From Aphrophora alni (taxonomy: Eukaryota > Arthropoda > Insecta > Hemiptera > Aphrophoridae): a stretch of 64,000 nucleotides of DNA. The translations under genes and the position numbers were made by a program. The stretch is from contig OY740773.1 of the NCBI GenBank assembly GCA_963513935.1, positions 99,061,291 through 99,125,290 on the forward strand, in the 5' to 3' direction. Of this stretch, positions 54,926 through 64,000 are shown piece after piece (the first letter of the stretch is position 1; the number at the start of each line of letters is the position of its first letter). The notes below the pieces were generated by a model. The model had not been told where the DNA came from and did not search any database. It saw nothing but the letters and a program-made list of their open reading frames with translations.

Positions 54926-56804
54926 ACCAACGATGGAATCTCAAATAACCGCAAGGGCAGCGATAAATAATAAATTAAAGCTACGTTCAACCAAACAGCA
55001 CAATGTTATCTCAGATAGACAAACCAATATCATTAGGCAGGCCTCAGCCGGCATTAAAGATAAACTAATAAAACATAATGCCCTCATAACCAAAGCTGAT
55101 AAAGGGAATTCAATAGTCATTATTGATAAGACTATTTACAATGGCAAGGTCAATGATTTCTTCCAGACCAACAATATAAACAAAATGACTAAAGATCCCA
55201 CTGTCACTTATAACAAATTAATAAACAAATCTTTGAATGCAAGTAAAACCTTATTGTCCGATACTAAAATACGTCGCCTAAAAAATATTAATCCTCACGC
55301 CCCCATTTTGAGAGGTCTACCTAAAATTCACAAACCCAATTCCCCTATCAGACCGTTAGTGAACTTTACACCTGCTCCAGGATATAATTTATCTAAAGAA
55401 CTAGATAAATTACTGCGAAAACATTACTTATTCGAAGAGGACTATAGCCTTAAAAATAGTACGGACCTCATTAATAAGTTAAATGATGTTAAAATAGAAA
55501 GCACATACAAACTTGCTTCCTTCGACATAGTAAATTTGTACACAAACATCCCGGTTCAACAAACAATAGAGATCATACATAATAACCTAAAAAAGAATTC
55601 CACATTACAGAAGCTTGCAATAGACGAATTTATTAACCTCCTAAAAACAACCCTAAAGCAGAATTACTTCACTTTTAACAATGAATATTTTTTACAGAAC
55701 GACGGCCTAGCCATGGGCTCACCCCTATCTGGTATATTGTCTGAAATATATTTGAACTACATAGAAAACAATTACTTGTTTGCTGATTCTAACCCATTTA
55801 GAAATAAAATTATATTCTATAACAGATATGTCGATGATACCATTATTGTATTTAATGGCAGCGACAGACAATTATGCCTTTTAACCAATTTTATAAATAA
55901 TATACATCCCAACCTCACCTTTACCGCAGAAATCGAAAATAATAATGGCCTGAATTACTTAGACCTCAACTTAACTCGGAACAATACAAGAATCGCATTC
56001 AACATATACAGAAAACCTACAACTACAGATAAAACCATACACAAATCTTCTCATCATCCAATAGAGCAAAAACTAGCCGCTTATAACAGCCTTGTATATA
56101 GACTTTTATCCGTACCCATGTCCGCTACAAATTATGAGAGAGAAAGGAATGTTATTAAACACATCGCACAAGCTAATGGCTACAGGACAACTATCGTAGA
56201 CCAATTAATAAGTAAGCATAAGAAAAAGAAAATGACACAAAAAATAACAACTAAGTGTAATAATAGCGAAAAGAAAAAATATGCTTCATGTGTTTATGGT
56301 AACATGTTCAACAACATTTTAAGAAATATAATGGCCAATAATAACATCATTCTCACGTTCCGTACCACTAATAAGTTGGAATTTCTGCTTAAACCAAAAA
56401 CTAGAGAAAAATTCGATGAATATAAAACAACCGGTGTCTACAAGTTATTATGCAATGATTGTCCTAGTTTTTACATAGGACAAACTGGACGTCCCTTTAA
56501 CATCAGATACAAAGAACATTTGCCACATAGCAACCTTAGAGTTATCAAATCTACTTATGCCGAACATCTTATCAATAACCTCCATTCATATACTGATATT
56601 ACTACTAATATGAGTATATTACATAAATGTAAGAAGGGAAATACTCTAAACGCGTTAGAGGAATTCGAAATCTACAAAGGTTTAAAAGCTGAACCTAATA
56701 ACATATTGAATGATCAGCTGTCATTTAAGTCAAACCTATTGTATGATACGCTAATCACAAGACAAGGGAGGGGGACACGGTCCAATAATCGTTGCTTAAC
56801 CTAA
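54912..56804 (+). CDS. Penelope-like reverse transcriptase/GIY-YIG endonuclease
   Basis: A 630-aa frame. ITKADKGNSIVII (59-71) and GLPKIHKP (135-142) are signature motifs upstream of the RT core. RT motif A is FDIVNLYTNIP with D205, motif B is GLAMGSPLSG (265-274), and motif C is YVDD (306-309), followed by NGLNYLDLNLTR (345-356). A HKSSHHP motif lies at 377-383. The GIY-YIG domain has GVY at 508-510, YIG at 521-523, then R527, R532 and E536. This combination is diagnostic of endonuclease-containing Penelope-like elements, which prime reverse transcription at cut chromosomal DNA. The first 5 or so codons come from the inverted arm, and the usual longer N-terminal region appears missing, so the ATG at 54912 is probably accidental. 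The core is stop-free and may be functional if expressed. Confidence 0.93.
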   Translation: MKHILPTMESQITARAAINNKLKLRSTKQHNVISDRQTNIIRQASAGIKDKLIKHNALITKADKGNSIVIIDKTIYNGKVNDFFQTNNINKMTKDPTVTYNKLINKSLNASKTLLSDTKIRRLKNINPHAPILRGLPKIHKPNSPIRPLVNFTPAPGYNLSKELDKLLRKHYLFEEDYSLKNSTDLINKLNDVKIESTYKLASFDIVNLYTNIPVQQTIEIIHNNLKKNSTLQKLAIDEFINLLKTTLKQNYFTFNNEYFLQNDGLAMGSPLSGILSEIYLNYIENNYLFADSNPFRNKIIFYNRYVDDTIIVFNGSDRQLCLLTNFINNIHPNLTFTAEIENNNGLNYLDLNLTRNNTRIAFNIYRKPTTTDKTIHKSSHHPIEQKLAAYNSLVYRLLSVPMSATNYERERNVIKHIAQANGYRTTIVDQLISKHKKKKMTQKITTKCNNSEKKKYASCVYGNMFNNILRNIMANNNIILTFRTTNKLEFLLKPKTREKFDEYKTTGVYKLLCNDCPSFYIGQTGRPFNIRYKEHLPHSNLRVIKSTYAEHLINNLHSYTDITTNMSILHKCKKGNTLNALEEFEIYKGLKAEPNNILNDQLSFKSNLLYDTLITRQGRGTRSNNRCLT

Positions 56805-57052
56805 CTTCAGTCAGTACAACCTAAACAACTGATGCGGTGTGCACACCAATGTTCGTATAAAAAAGTGCGTGTTTTGACTCTAACGATCTCCACACGGAGT
56901 GAAATATATATGTGTTTTTGCGTTCTTGTGTATGTGATATGATTATAAAAACCTGATGATGGGTACTTCATGCCCGAAATTGCAATTGTTTTATTGAGAG
57001 AAAACAAAAAGGATCAACAGACGTGAGTACTCACATTTAATATAATATAATT
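56277..57052 (+). repeat. Right arm (3' end) of the Penelope-like element
   Basis: Forward counterpart of the inverted arm. It covers the last 175 or so codons, the stop at 56802-56804 and about 250 bp of 3' sequence with the hammerhead-like motif at 56945-56995. A further 36 bp (57053-57088) precede the target duplication and are missing from the left arm. Confidence 0.9.
56945..56995 (+). ncRNA. Hammerhead ribozyme-like motif, forward arm
   Basis: The core CTGATGA is at 56953-56959. Stem II is GGGTA/TGCCC (56961-56965 with 56971-56975), and GAAA is at 56976-56979. A short stem III starts from A979 and U986 (last three digits), giving a predicted cut after U987. Stem I pairs AAAAC (56948-56952) with GTTTT (56988-56992). 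This is the type I architecture with a very small stem III reported for Penelope-like elements. One unpaired T separates the core A from stem II, and the same extra T recurs in related motifs in this window. Activity is not shown by sequence alone. Confidence 0.72.
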
Positions 57053-57100
57053 ATATAATTGATCCGTGGCTAATATGATTGATTCAAAAATAATAACGAA

Positions 57101-58004
57101 GTTCAAAATAAGCGGAACTTGCTATAAGACCAAAATTCCTTTTTTTTTTTCAAAATCGGCTACAACGATATCTATCAAATTTTGGTGGAATGTGAAGATT
57201 AATAACTCAAACCAATGTGCCGAACCGCAAGTAAAAGAAAATGACCGTTTGTGAGTAACCAAATGAACCCTGACCGCCGTTTTTTTCCCTTTTTTTTTTT
57301 CAAATATCTCAAACAAAATAAAATTTTCTTGTACTTATGATTTATGACATTGTTTTAGGCTACGTTTTGTTTGTTTTTTTAAGCTGTAATTTTAAAACAT
57401 TGTACTACTAAAAATATTAAAACATTAAAATTTTGTCCTTATGGGACCTTATCCTCAAATTTTGAGTAATTGGAAATATTTTTTTAAATGAGTCGATAAA
57501 TGGCTAAAATAAACCCACAAACTATATTTTGTTGAACATTCAACATTCAAACGGCCCACTTGTACTGCACAAACGATAGACGGACATAATTTCAAAAATC
57601 TACTTTTTGGGGCTCAGTGAAGCTCAAAACAAAATACGACATCGATGATTTTTATGACCCATTGCACAACATTATCTATACATTTGAAAAAAAGAATAAA
57701 GGAGAAAAAAAAAAAAAAACAATAGGATAACCATGAGATAAAATACAGCCAACATAACACCTATTCGTCATTTAAACAATTGTACAGTACTTAACCTCAC
57801 TCACACAACCAATGAAATCCATTACTCAATGTATTATTTTATTCTGCCCACTAAAACATTACAAATACATTAAGGCTGAGAACAGATGTTTTCAAGGCCA
57901 GTGGTCGCTAACACATGCAACTAATTTTCTCACAGAGGTGAATTTTTGCGAGAATAATCATATTTAAATTTTTCATGAAAATATCTGTGAGTATGGGGGT
58001 GTGG
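57101..58004. other. Intergenic, no recognised feature
   Basis: AT-rich DNA to the right of the Penelope-like element. A GTGGAATGTGAAGATTAA phrase near 57184 recurs near 10600, so old dispersed repeat is present. 58136-58550 also holds nothing certain. Confidence 0.5.
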
Positions 58005-58135
58005 CAATCCCGTGACCCACTAGCCCTTGAATACTCTAATAGCGTCAAGTTCGATAAATAACAAAAGTTGGTCAAGACAGACCAGATAGGAAAGATGAAA
58101 GAGAAGGATCTACTGAAGTCTATATGAAAGAGCAG
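58005..58135 (+). repeat. R1 dispersed repeat copy
   Basis: CCTTGAATACTCTAATAGCG, AGTTGGTCAAGACAGACCAG and ATAGGAAAGATGAAAGAG. Confidence 0.7.
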
Positions 58136-58550
58136 TAGCGGCCGGTGCTTGAGCAATGGGAGGGCTCTGTTTTATTTTATACACGTAAGGGAAGGCATGT
58201 TATCAAAACATACACTACGGTTCAGAAAGCAGGCGTAACACAAGTGTTATTCACTCATATTAAAACATGTGAGGTCTACATACTACATAGCGATTATAAA
58301 GCAAAGTTTGTACAGTCTGTAGCTAATAAAATACAAATTAAAATAAAATAAATGAACTATTTTGAGTTTTACTTATTACCATGTCAGGCCTAGGGGACAA
58401 TTTTTAATTCCTTGACTAATGGTTAAACTTACATCATTTGTCAGAACGTCAGAACGTTTACCGTCGACATATTTACCGGCAACGGTATCGGCATCTAATT
58501 TATGGTGGCTGCACTGACTAATGTCTGCGCGCGCAACTTTGGACTCTGCC

Positions 58551-58775
58551 CTAGAAGCCCATTACACGCTGTGTAAATGACGTCACGGCACCCTCAGCTC
58601 TGGCTGCTGCTTGCCCCATATGACTAAATGCAATGAAACTGGGACGCTCTGGCCACCGTCCGAACTCCAGAATACATTCGTCAAATATTTTATATTGTAA
58701 AACTTCCGCTACAAATGATGGTGAAATCCATAGCGGCAATTCATAATTCATTTGTCTCCAAAGAATTAAATACAT
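58551..58775 (-). CDS. Unidentified 74-codon frame
   Basis: ATG at 58775, stop after RVMGF. The peptide has a natural-looking composition (LPLWISPSFVAEVLQYKIFD, ECILEFGRWPERPSFIAFSH and GQAAARAEGAV) and lies in locally GC-richer DNA. A perfect CRE palindrome TGACGTCA (58578-58585) lies inside its 3' end. I do not recognise it. A fragment of a transposon or the first exon of a gene are both possible. No convincing donor site is seen, and conservation elsewhere cannot be judged from here. Confidence 0.25.
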   Translation of the reverse strand: MYLILWRQMNYELPLWISPSFVAEVLQYKIFDECILEFGRWPERPSFIAFSHMGQAAARAEGAVTSFTQRVMGF

Positions 58776-58857
58776 ATAGGTATTTACATTATTAAAATAA
58801 TATTATCATTGGGGGGGGAGAGCGGCGTCCGAGAGTCCTTATGAGTAAGCCGCCACT

Positions 58858-58932
58858 GTAGAAAAAGGTGTAAATCCAGCTAGGTTCCCTCAGGATTGCC
58901 AAGCTCATACTCACTAAAGTGGGCCCCTGAGG
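58858..58932 (+). repeat. R1 3' partial copy
   Basis: AAAAGGTGTAAATCCAGCTA, CCTCAGGATTGCCAAGC and GGGCCCCTGAGGGT. It ends in CCCTGAGGG like other copies. Confidence 0.65.
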
Positions 58933-59149
58933 GTATATACATATTAATTAAATAAATCATTTGTCCTGGTAGTTCACTCCCTTTTAGGATAGACTTTGAT
59001 TAGACTAAGTGGAGAGGTTACAGGGTTGAGATTGGCCTCAGGTAGTGCGACCATTAGTCAATTGAACAAAACTAAACCCACCATCCTAGCCCAGCAGGTT
59101 AGTACCCCTTATGAGTTTCAGTAGTTCACTCACTATCTCGTCCAATGAG

Positions 59150-59710
59150 AGTACAACAGGAGTTTGGAAGCCAAAACTCTACGCCTCTTTTCGATGATTA
59201 TGCAGCCTGTGGTCTTCTATCGGGATTCACAATCTACACACAGTTTCACCGTGGTATGTTACTATCCTGTGCAACTATGCCCTCAGACCACAGTGCCCCA
59301 TTATCTGTCTCAGTTGCCCCCCAACGTCAGTACTGTCTCTCTAGGTTTCTCTTTGTAGTAATTTGTTATGGTAGTGCCCCTTACGGCCATTACATCTTTG
59401 CTAGTGCTTTCACTGAACCCACCTATTTATGGTCATCTTGCCCAGACAAATAGGTATTCCTACAGCCGGCTCAAGTCCCATGAACTCTGATTCAGAGCTC
59501 CGTTTAGCCAATGTATCCACCTCCTTGTTTCCCTAAACTCCATTGTGCCCCGGTACCCAATGTAAAGTTATATGGTTTTCCAGAGACAGAGTATTGAAGT
59601 TGTCTCGCCATTCCCAGACCAAATGAATTTTATATTTGCCAGTGCCTGTAAGTGATTTAGTTGCTGCCTGACTGTCAGTGTAGATGTTAAACCCCAACTC
59701 ATGTAATCTT
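59150..59710 (-). pseudogene. Non-LTR retrotransposon RNase H fragment
   Basis: On the minus strand from about 59700 the translation reads ELGFNIYTDSQAATKSLTG, the catalytic TDSQA segment of RNase H. Then comes HITLHWVPGHNGV, a stop, and GNKEVDTLAKRSS, equivalent to the usual W-VPGH-GV-GN--AD-LAK motif. Further downstream a LHRIVTYHGETVCRL piece, in another frame and with stops, resembles the segment after RNase H in Jockey/CR1-like ORF2 proteins. Several stops and frameshifts mean it is a relic. The DNA down to about 58980 may be its 3' end. Confidence 0.75.
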
Positions 59711-61549
59711 GAACACAGTTATTCTTACCTACATAACTTTGCAAAAATGGACAAAATGAAGAATGATTTTTTTTTAATCATCACACCTACCTAAACCTGA
59801 CACATACAGTTTTTACTATTATCAAACGCCTAAGTAAATACAAAAAAAAACAATATTCCACATTAAAATCAAGTTTTGCATTCTCCCAAAAATAACTTAC
59901 AACTGTCTAAACTATTTATTACAGCGTAGTACTTGTTATGGTTTTGTCATAGACATTAACACTGCGGTCGTGTGACACATCTATTAGTCGCTACTCATTA
60001 ATATTCCAAAGCTGTCATAGTGTGTCGCTGTTGTAATGAGTGTGTAGAATTTACATACAAATGAGAGTAAATCCAATTAAAAACTGAAGCCAAACAATGT
60101 TATTGAAAGTTCAAGTCTAGTTAATTTATCACATTTTGATCAATGACATTCATCCCCAGTTGAAAAATGAATAGTTACTAGTATTTCCTTGTTTACAGGC
60201 CTAGATATAAATTAATGAATACATTTAATGTTTCTGGAAATAAGCAGAAAACAGTATGACAAATAAAGGAATCACTCTACAAAAGTACAAAACCATTTAA
60301 CAATCTATCAGCAAAACAATTGCTGGTGTTGAAATTTGGAGGGACATAGGGTGTAATTGGGATTAGATGAAAAACAAATTAAGAAAAGATTGCCGGTAGC
60401 TTCTTTTACCCTCAACACTGAACATGATTGCCATGCTATTCACCTGAATAAGATAAGTGTATACTCCTCTAAATAATATATACTTTGTCATGATCCTAAC
60501 TCAAGAATGGACAAAGACACAACTCTACTAGGATGCTAGAAAGCTGATGGACTGGAGTCTGGGTATAACAATAACACTATAATTAAGTACTTTAATGTAG
60601 AGTATTTGATCTTGCACTGCTCCTAAACCAAAAGTAATTGATGTGAAGATTAATTAAAAGTGTTTTAACTTTTTTTCTGGGAGTCCGATTCCACACGGTT
60701 TCATTCTGGTCTAAGCATCAGTCAGGTTAGCAAAGATACCTGTTGGAGGCTCAATCAGGATAGTCTTTGTAAGGATATTCAAGTCATCATGTCAAGGATT
60801 ATGTCAATGTTCTCCTTATCACATCGAAAGGTATGATTAGGGCCTACTGGTTAATTTTAATATGATTTATGGTTTAGCCATTCTGAATACAGGATTTCTA
60901 TGTTTTGTATACCTTTTATGTTTAGTTTAGGCAATGTTTTAGTAGAAAGTTTTAAATAACCTCAATTCATATACCTGGGAAATAGATTAAAATAAAAGAC
61001 TAATGGTTATAAGTTTGGCCCCCTCCCCCCTGAATTTACATATTCACATAAAACAAAAGATTAACAATAAAGTAATAATATAATAACAACTTTAATATAA
61101 AATAATACAATACTTCCATAATACAATGTAAATTGACTGGGGGGGGGGGAATAAAATTATGCAACCTCTAAGGCAAGCCCATTTAGAGGTTACAGAGTAT
61201 AATAAAGAAGAAAGAAAAGAGAATAAAATAAAAATTGAGTAGAGGGGATTTACGAGAGCAATTAAATTTATAAATAGCCTAAAGCAAAATATACTAGGGA
61301 TGTTCAAATTAATTACTATACAATAAAGAATAAAAAAGCAGAAAATCAAACAATATAAGAAAGCCAAAACGGACATATTAACTAATAAAGGTTTAATAGT
61401 TTTTTTTATTTTTTTTTAATATGAAAGTACCCTACTGTTTCTAATTTTAATTTCTTACATATACTACTCTCTCCAAACATACTCACTCAACACTTTCTCC
61501 CTCTGAATATAATACAACCCCACAAATCCATGCACATGCCCACCCATCC

Positions 61550-61629
<80 letters not shown>

Positions 61630-62857
61630 CAATGTTTCATCACAAGATCACATTCAACAAGCTCTCAACATCATCCCTGGACTTTAATTAATTTTATCGG
61701 AAAATTTATTACAAAGTCTAGATGGAATTGAAGAAGAATTGTAGTCAGAGAAGAAATTGAAATAAATTGTTAATTTTGCTTCGTTTTTGTCCTTCAGAAA
61801 ATAATTTATTTTGTTGCGAAAGTTTGAAAAACAGCAACTCCTAATGTAAAATACTTTCAGGACCTTGTAAATAAACAAATATGGAAGAGGCAATACAGAT
61901 AGCATCGAAACAAGTCCCATTTTATTGACTGTAAGTCATCAATTAAGTTAATCCTTAGTAAAATGCATGCTATACTGTAAAGTACTCAATATCCTCACTA
62001 GTCTTTGATGATTAAATATATTTCTTAGAATGACAGGAAACTCTCCAGGAAAAATGTATTGACAATGAGAACTGGGGAACTAACACTATAAAAATGCTAA
62101 TAAAATACTTCAGATAATGGCAGTACTTCTTGAAGTGAAATCATGGGTTGAGCGTTGTAATAAAATAATTAAATACAGTGCAAGCTGCGGAACATGCAGA
62201 TATAATGAAATGAATTATTTATTACCTTGACAATTATTGTTCACAGTCACATAAGAAGTAAAAGTATTTGCCAGAAACATTTCTTACATCTTATCCGGCA
62301 AAAAAATAAGATCGAATCTACTTTAATTGGCGGCCACTTTAAGTGTTTCAATTTTAACGGATTAAATTAACTCACAAATGAAATTTTCTCAACAATAAAA
62401 ACCAATATTATCTTAAAACACCTAAATGGAACGAGTTAAATTTGTAAGAAACTTTGTAACCAAGTTAATGATTAGTACAATTTTAAGAACAAGAAAACAC
62501 AACCGTATTACAATGAATAAGTTATCATCTTCAGTTTCATACAAAGTGACTGAATTGCACAGCAGCTTCTTTCTAGTGAGGGGATGCTTCTATGAGCATT
62601 CTTTTTCAATTTTGGAAGTCAAGGGGTGGGAGGATAAAAAGTAAATAAGGAAATTTAAATATGGGACACATTCCACACGATACATCATTTTAAAGGGCTT
62701 GATGAGAGAAGAAAAATAATATGAAAAAAAATGTTGTGAACTACTATCTAATCTGGAGGCTGTTAATGTGATTGTATTAGCCTAATATGGGCAAACAGGA
62801 TTTTTCTTAAGTATTATCAACCAAAAAAGAAAAAAACAAAACAAAGCATAAGCATAA
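59711..62857. other. Intergenic with the AC microsatellite
   Basis: No gene recognised. A minus-strand stretch near 60740-60790 could encode a few residues before a GTATCT donor-like site, but no reliable exon can be drawn. 63036-63293 and 63531-63947 are also empty. Confidence 0.45.
61552..61628 (+). repeat. (AC)n microsatellite
   Basis: About 77 bp of uninterrupted AC dinucleotide. Confidence 0.97.
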
Positions 62858-63035
62858 GACCCCTAGCTTCGAATACTCTAATCACATTCGAGTCGAAAAA
62901 GAACAAGAGTTGGTCAAGAAAGACCTGAAAGGAAAAATAAAAAGAGATTTAGTCCAAGATTATATGGAGAAAGGTGTAGAATCAGCTAAGACACGTCAGT
63001 ATTGCTAAACCCCTGCTCACTAAATTGTATCTTCC
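62858..63035 (+). repeat. R1 dispersed repeat copy
   Basis: TTCGAATACTCTAATCACAT, AACAAGAGTTGGTCAAGAAA, GACCTGAAAGGA and AAGGTGTAGAATCAGCTAAG. Confidence 0.7.
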
Positions 63036-63293
63036 CACTTTAACTTTATTGGTTATTTGAGGATCTTCTCAGATAATTCTAAACCTCTTAATTAGGAAAA
63101 TCAGTCATAATTTGGGGTTTTGGGCCAAAATGATATTAATAGGACCATTTGAAATTTTTACTTATCCTCTTGTCTCCCACTCTCTAAAGTACTTATCAAA
63201 TAACATAAACTCATAGAAGCAGAATTTTTGTTTTTACAAGGAGGGAAACAACGAGGAAGGGAAAAAAGTTGGACAGTTTTAACTTCAAAGTCT

Positions 63294-63530
63294 TTCCCTG
63301 GTCTTAGTAGTTAGCACTCTAGATTCACAAGGTTCCAGATGCACAGGGCTCAAACTCCAGTTTCATGAGGAAATTTGGGAAACTATAATTAGCAGCAAAC
63401 TCTTGTTGAGAAGGCTAGAATAACGGCAGTGGGAATTTCAATGTGCTAACCACACACTTCAATGAAGATTGCAGCAAACAATGTTTAGTTATTCCTTAAT
63501 GTTAGAGTGGGAGTATCTTTTCAGTCACCC
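63294..63530 (+). mobile_element. tRNA-derived SINE-like element
   Basis: TAGTAGTTAGCACTCTAG (63305-63322) resembles a pol III A box region (TGGYTCAGTGGTTAGCAC type). GGGCTCAAACTCC (63346-63358) resembles a B box. The spacing of about 35 bp fits a tRNA-like head. The body after it (GGCAGTGGGAATTTCAATGTGCTAACCACACACTTC region) has the feel of insect SINE tails. The right boundary is uncertain and I see no clear poly-A or duplication. Confidence 0.5.
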
Positions 63531-63947
63531 TGTATACATGAGCTATGTCCCACCTTTCATTCAGTAGCATAAAATTTGTGTGTGTATATAACAATTAAAA
63601 TGTCGTCATGTTGATGTATTTTCTTGCTTAGAAATTGAAATGTATTAACTGATAATCTTAAATAATAAAATTTGAATTGGACCATTGAAAAATACATGGT
63701 GAAATGATTGAAATTATTAGAAGTAATAGTCACACATATCTATGATGCATCAGTGGACAATATTTACCAACTGTGCCAGAATAATAAATAATTTATTCTC
63801 TTGGGCTCTACATGTTACGCAGTATGTACTGCAATGTATTCAATTATACAATGCTCAACCCATGTAAATAAATTGAATTTCTAATCCCTATGTCCCTTTT
63901 CCCTTTAAATTTGTCATTATCATATCATCGTGTATATTTCATTACCT

Positions 63948-64000
63948 GGTTTTCTCCCAGGGGTTCACTATAGTGCATGGAAATCCTGAGGGATACTAAC
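63948..64000 (-). repeat. R1 partial copy at the window edge
   Basis: CCCAGGGGTTCACTATAGTG and AAATCCTGAGGGA; runs out of the window. Confidence 0.55.

Larger units (their letters stand above)
54151..57088 (+). mobile_element. Penelope-like retroelement with inverted 5' partial copy
   Basis: The 12-mer AATAATAACGAA flanks the element at 54139-54150 and 57089-57100 and is the likely target duplication. The forward copy encodes reverse transcriptase plus GIY-YIG endonuclease and ends near 57088. In front of it, an inverted copy of its own 3' part occupies 54149-54925 and mirrors 56277-57052 with no difference that I noticed. Such complex ends (inverted pseudo-LTRs) are known for Penelope elements. 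The forward coding region is joined at its 5' end to this inverted segment, so the N-terminus is probably truncated. Both arms carry a hammerhead-like motif. Confidence 0.9.

Noticed and set aside
54397..54990. 197-codon minus-strand frame with a GIY-YIG domain, as a separate gene
   Set aside because: It is the inverted copy of the C-terminus of the Penelope-like protein, with a chance N-terminal extension from the forward copy.
60735..60800. Possible exon on the minus strand ending at a GTATCT donor
   Set aside because: Stops close by in the plausible frame and no acceptor; too short to support.

Overview
The window is eukaryotic, AT-rich and gene-poor, with the look of a large insect genome. 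The insect-type telomeric pentamer TTAGG and its variants recur in tracts and short runs. Transposons sit inside repeats. Open frames are rare apart from transposase or reverse-transcriptase genes, and the few host-like coding pieces have GT-AG splice sites. A hemipteran is my best guess, at low confidence. There are no operons or bacterial signals.

Three coding mobile elements stand out, plus relics. (1) A structurally complete piggyBac element lies at 15644-18405: TTAA target duplications, 19-bp terminal inverted repeats, and a 589-aa transposase on the minus strand with D266/D346/D449 and a C-terminal Cys/His domain. (2) A structurally complete hAT element of the TTF-zinc-finger/ZMYM1-like type lies at 41049-44574, inserted in a TTAGG tract with an apparent 8-bp duplication. 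(3) A Penelope-like retroelement (reverse transcriptase plus GIY-YIG endonuclease) lies at 54151-57088, bounded by 777-bp inverted arms and a 12-bp target duplication. Each arm carries a hammerhead-ribozyme-like fold. Relics include a non-LTR endonuclease fragment (about 30242-30490), a non-LTR RNase H fragment (about 59150-59710) and a tRNA-headed SINE (about 63294-63530).

Host-like coding sequence is sparse and lies on the minus strand. A SAP-domain first exon (19625-20032) has an Inr at 20078, a DPE exactly at +28, a strong Kozak start and a GTAAGT donor. An acidic N-terminal exon (38448-38586) ends in a GTAGGT donor, and a 92-nt exon (28287-28378) is flanked by canonical splice sites. The last two are phase-compatible and may belong to one gene with a roughly 10-kb intron full of repeats.

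Tandem arrays take up much of the left half: 13 x 95 bp (4946-6180), 21 x 88 bp (about 11742-13610), 12 x 59 bp (about 14232-14950), about 51 x 36 bp (20570-22425), 7 x 244-299 bp (36378-38260), and TTAGG (40687-44638, split by the hAT). The 36-bp array creates long artefactual open frames because its unit is a multiple of three and lacks stops in several frames.

The rest is mostly dispersed and foldback repeats. One roughly 180-bp family occurs at about 14 dispersed loci, besides seeding a seven-unit tandem array. A MITE with 7-bp duplications occurs twice. Several hairpin elements carry, in their arms, motifs resembling the Penelope hammerhead core. That recurring hairpin-plus-hammerhead signature is the most interesting pattern I found.
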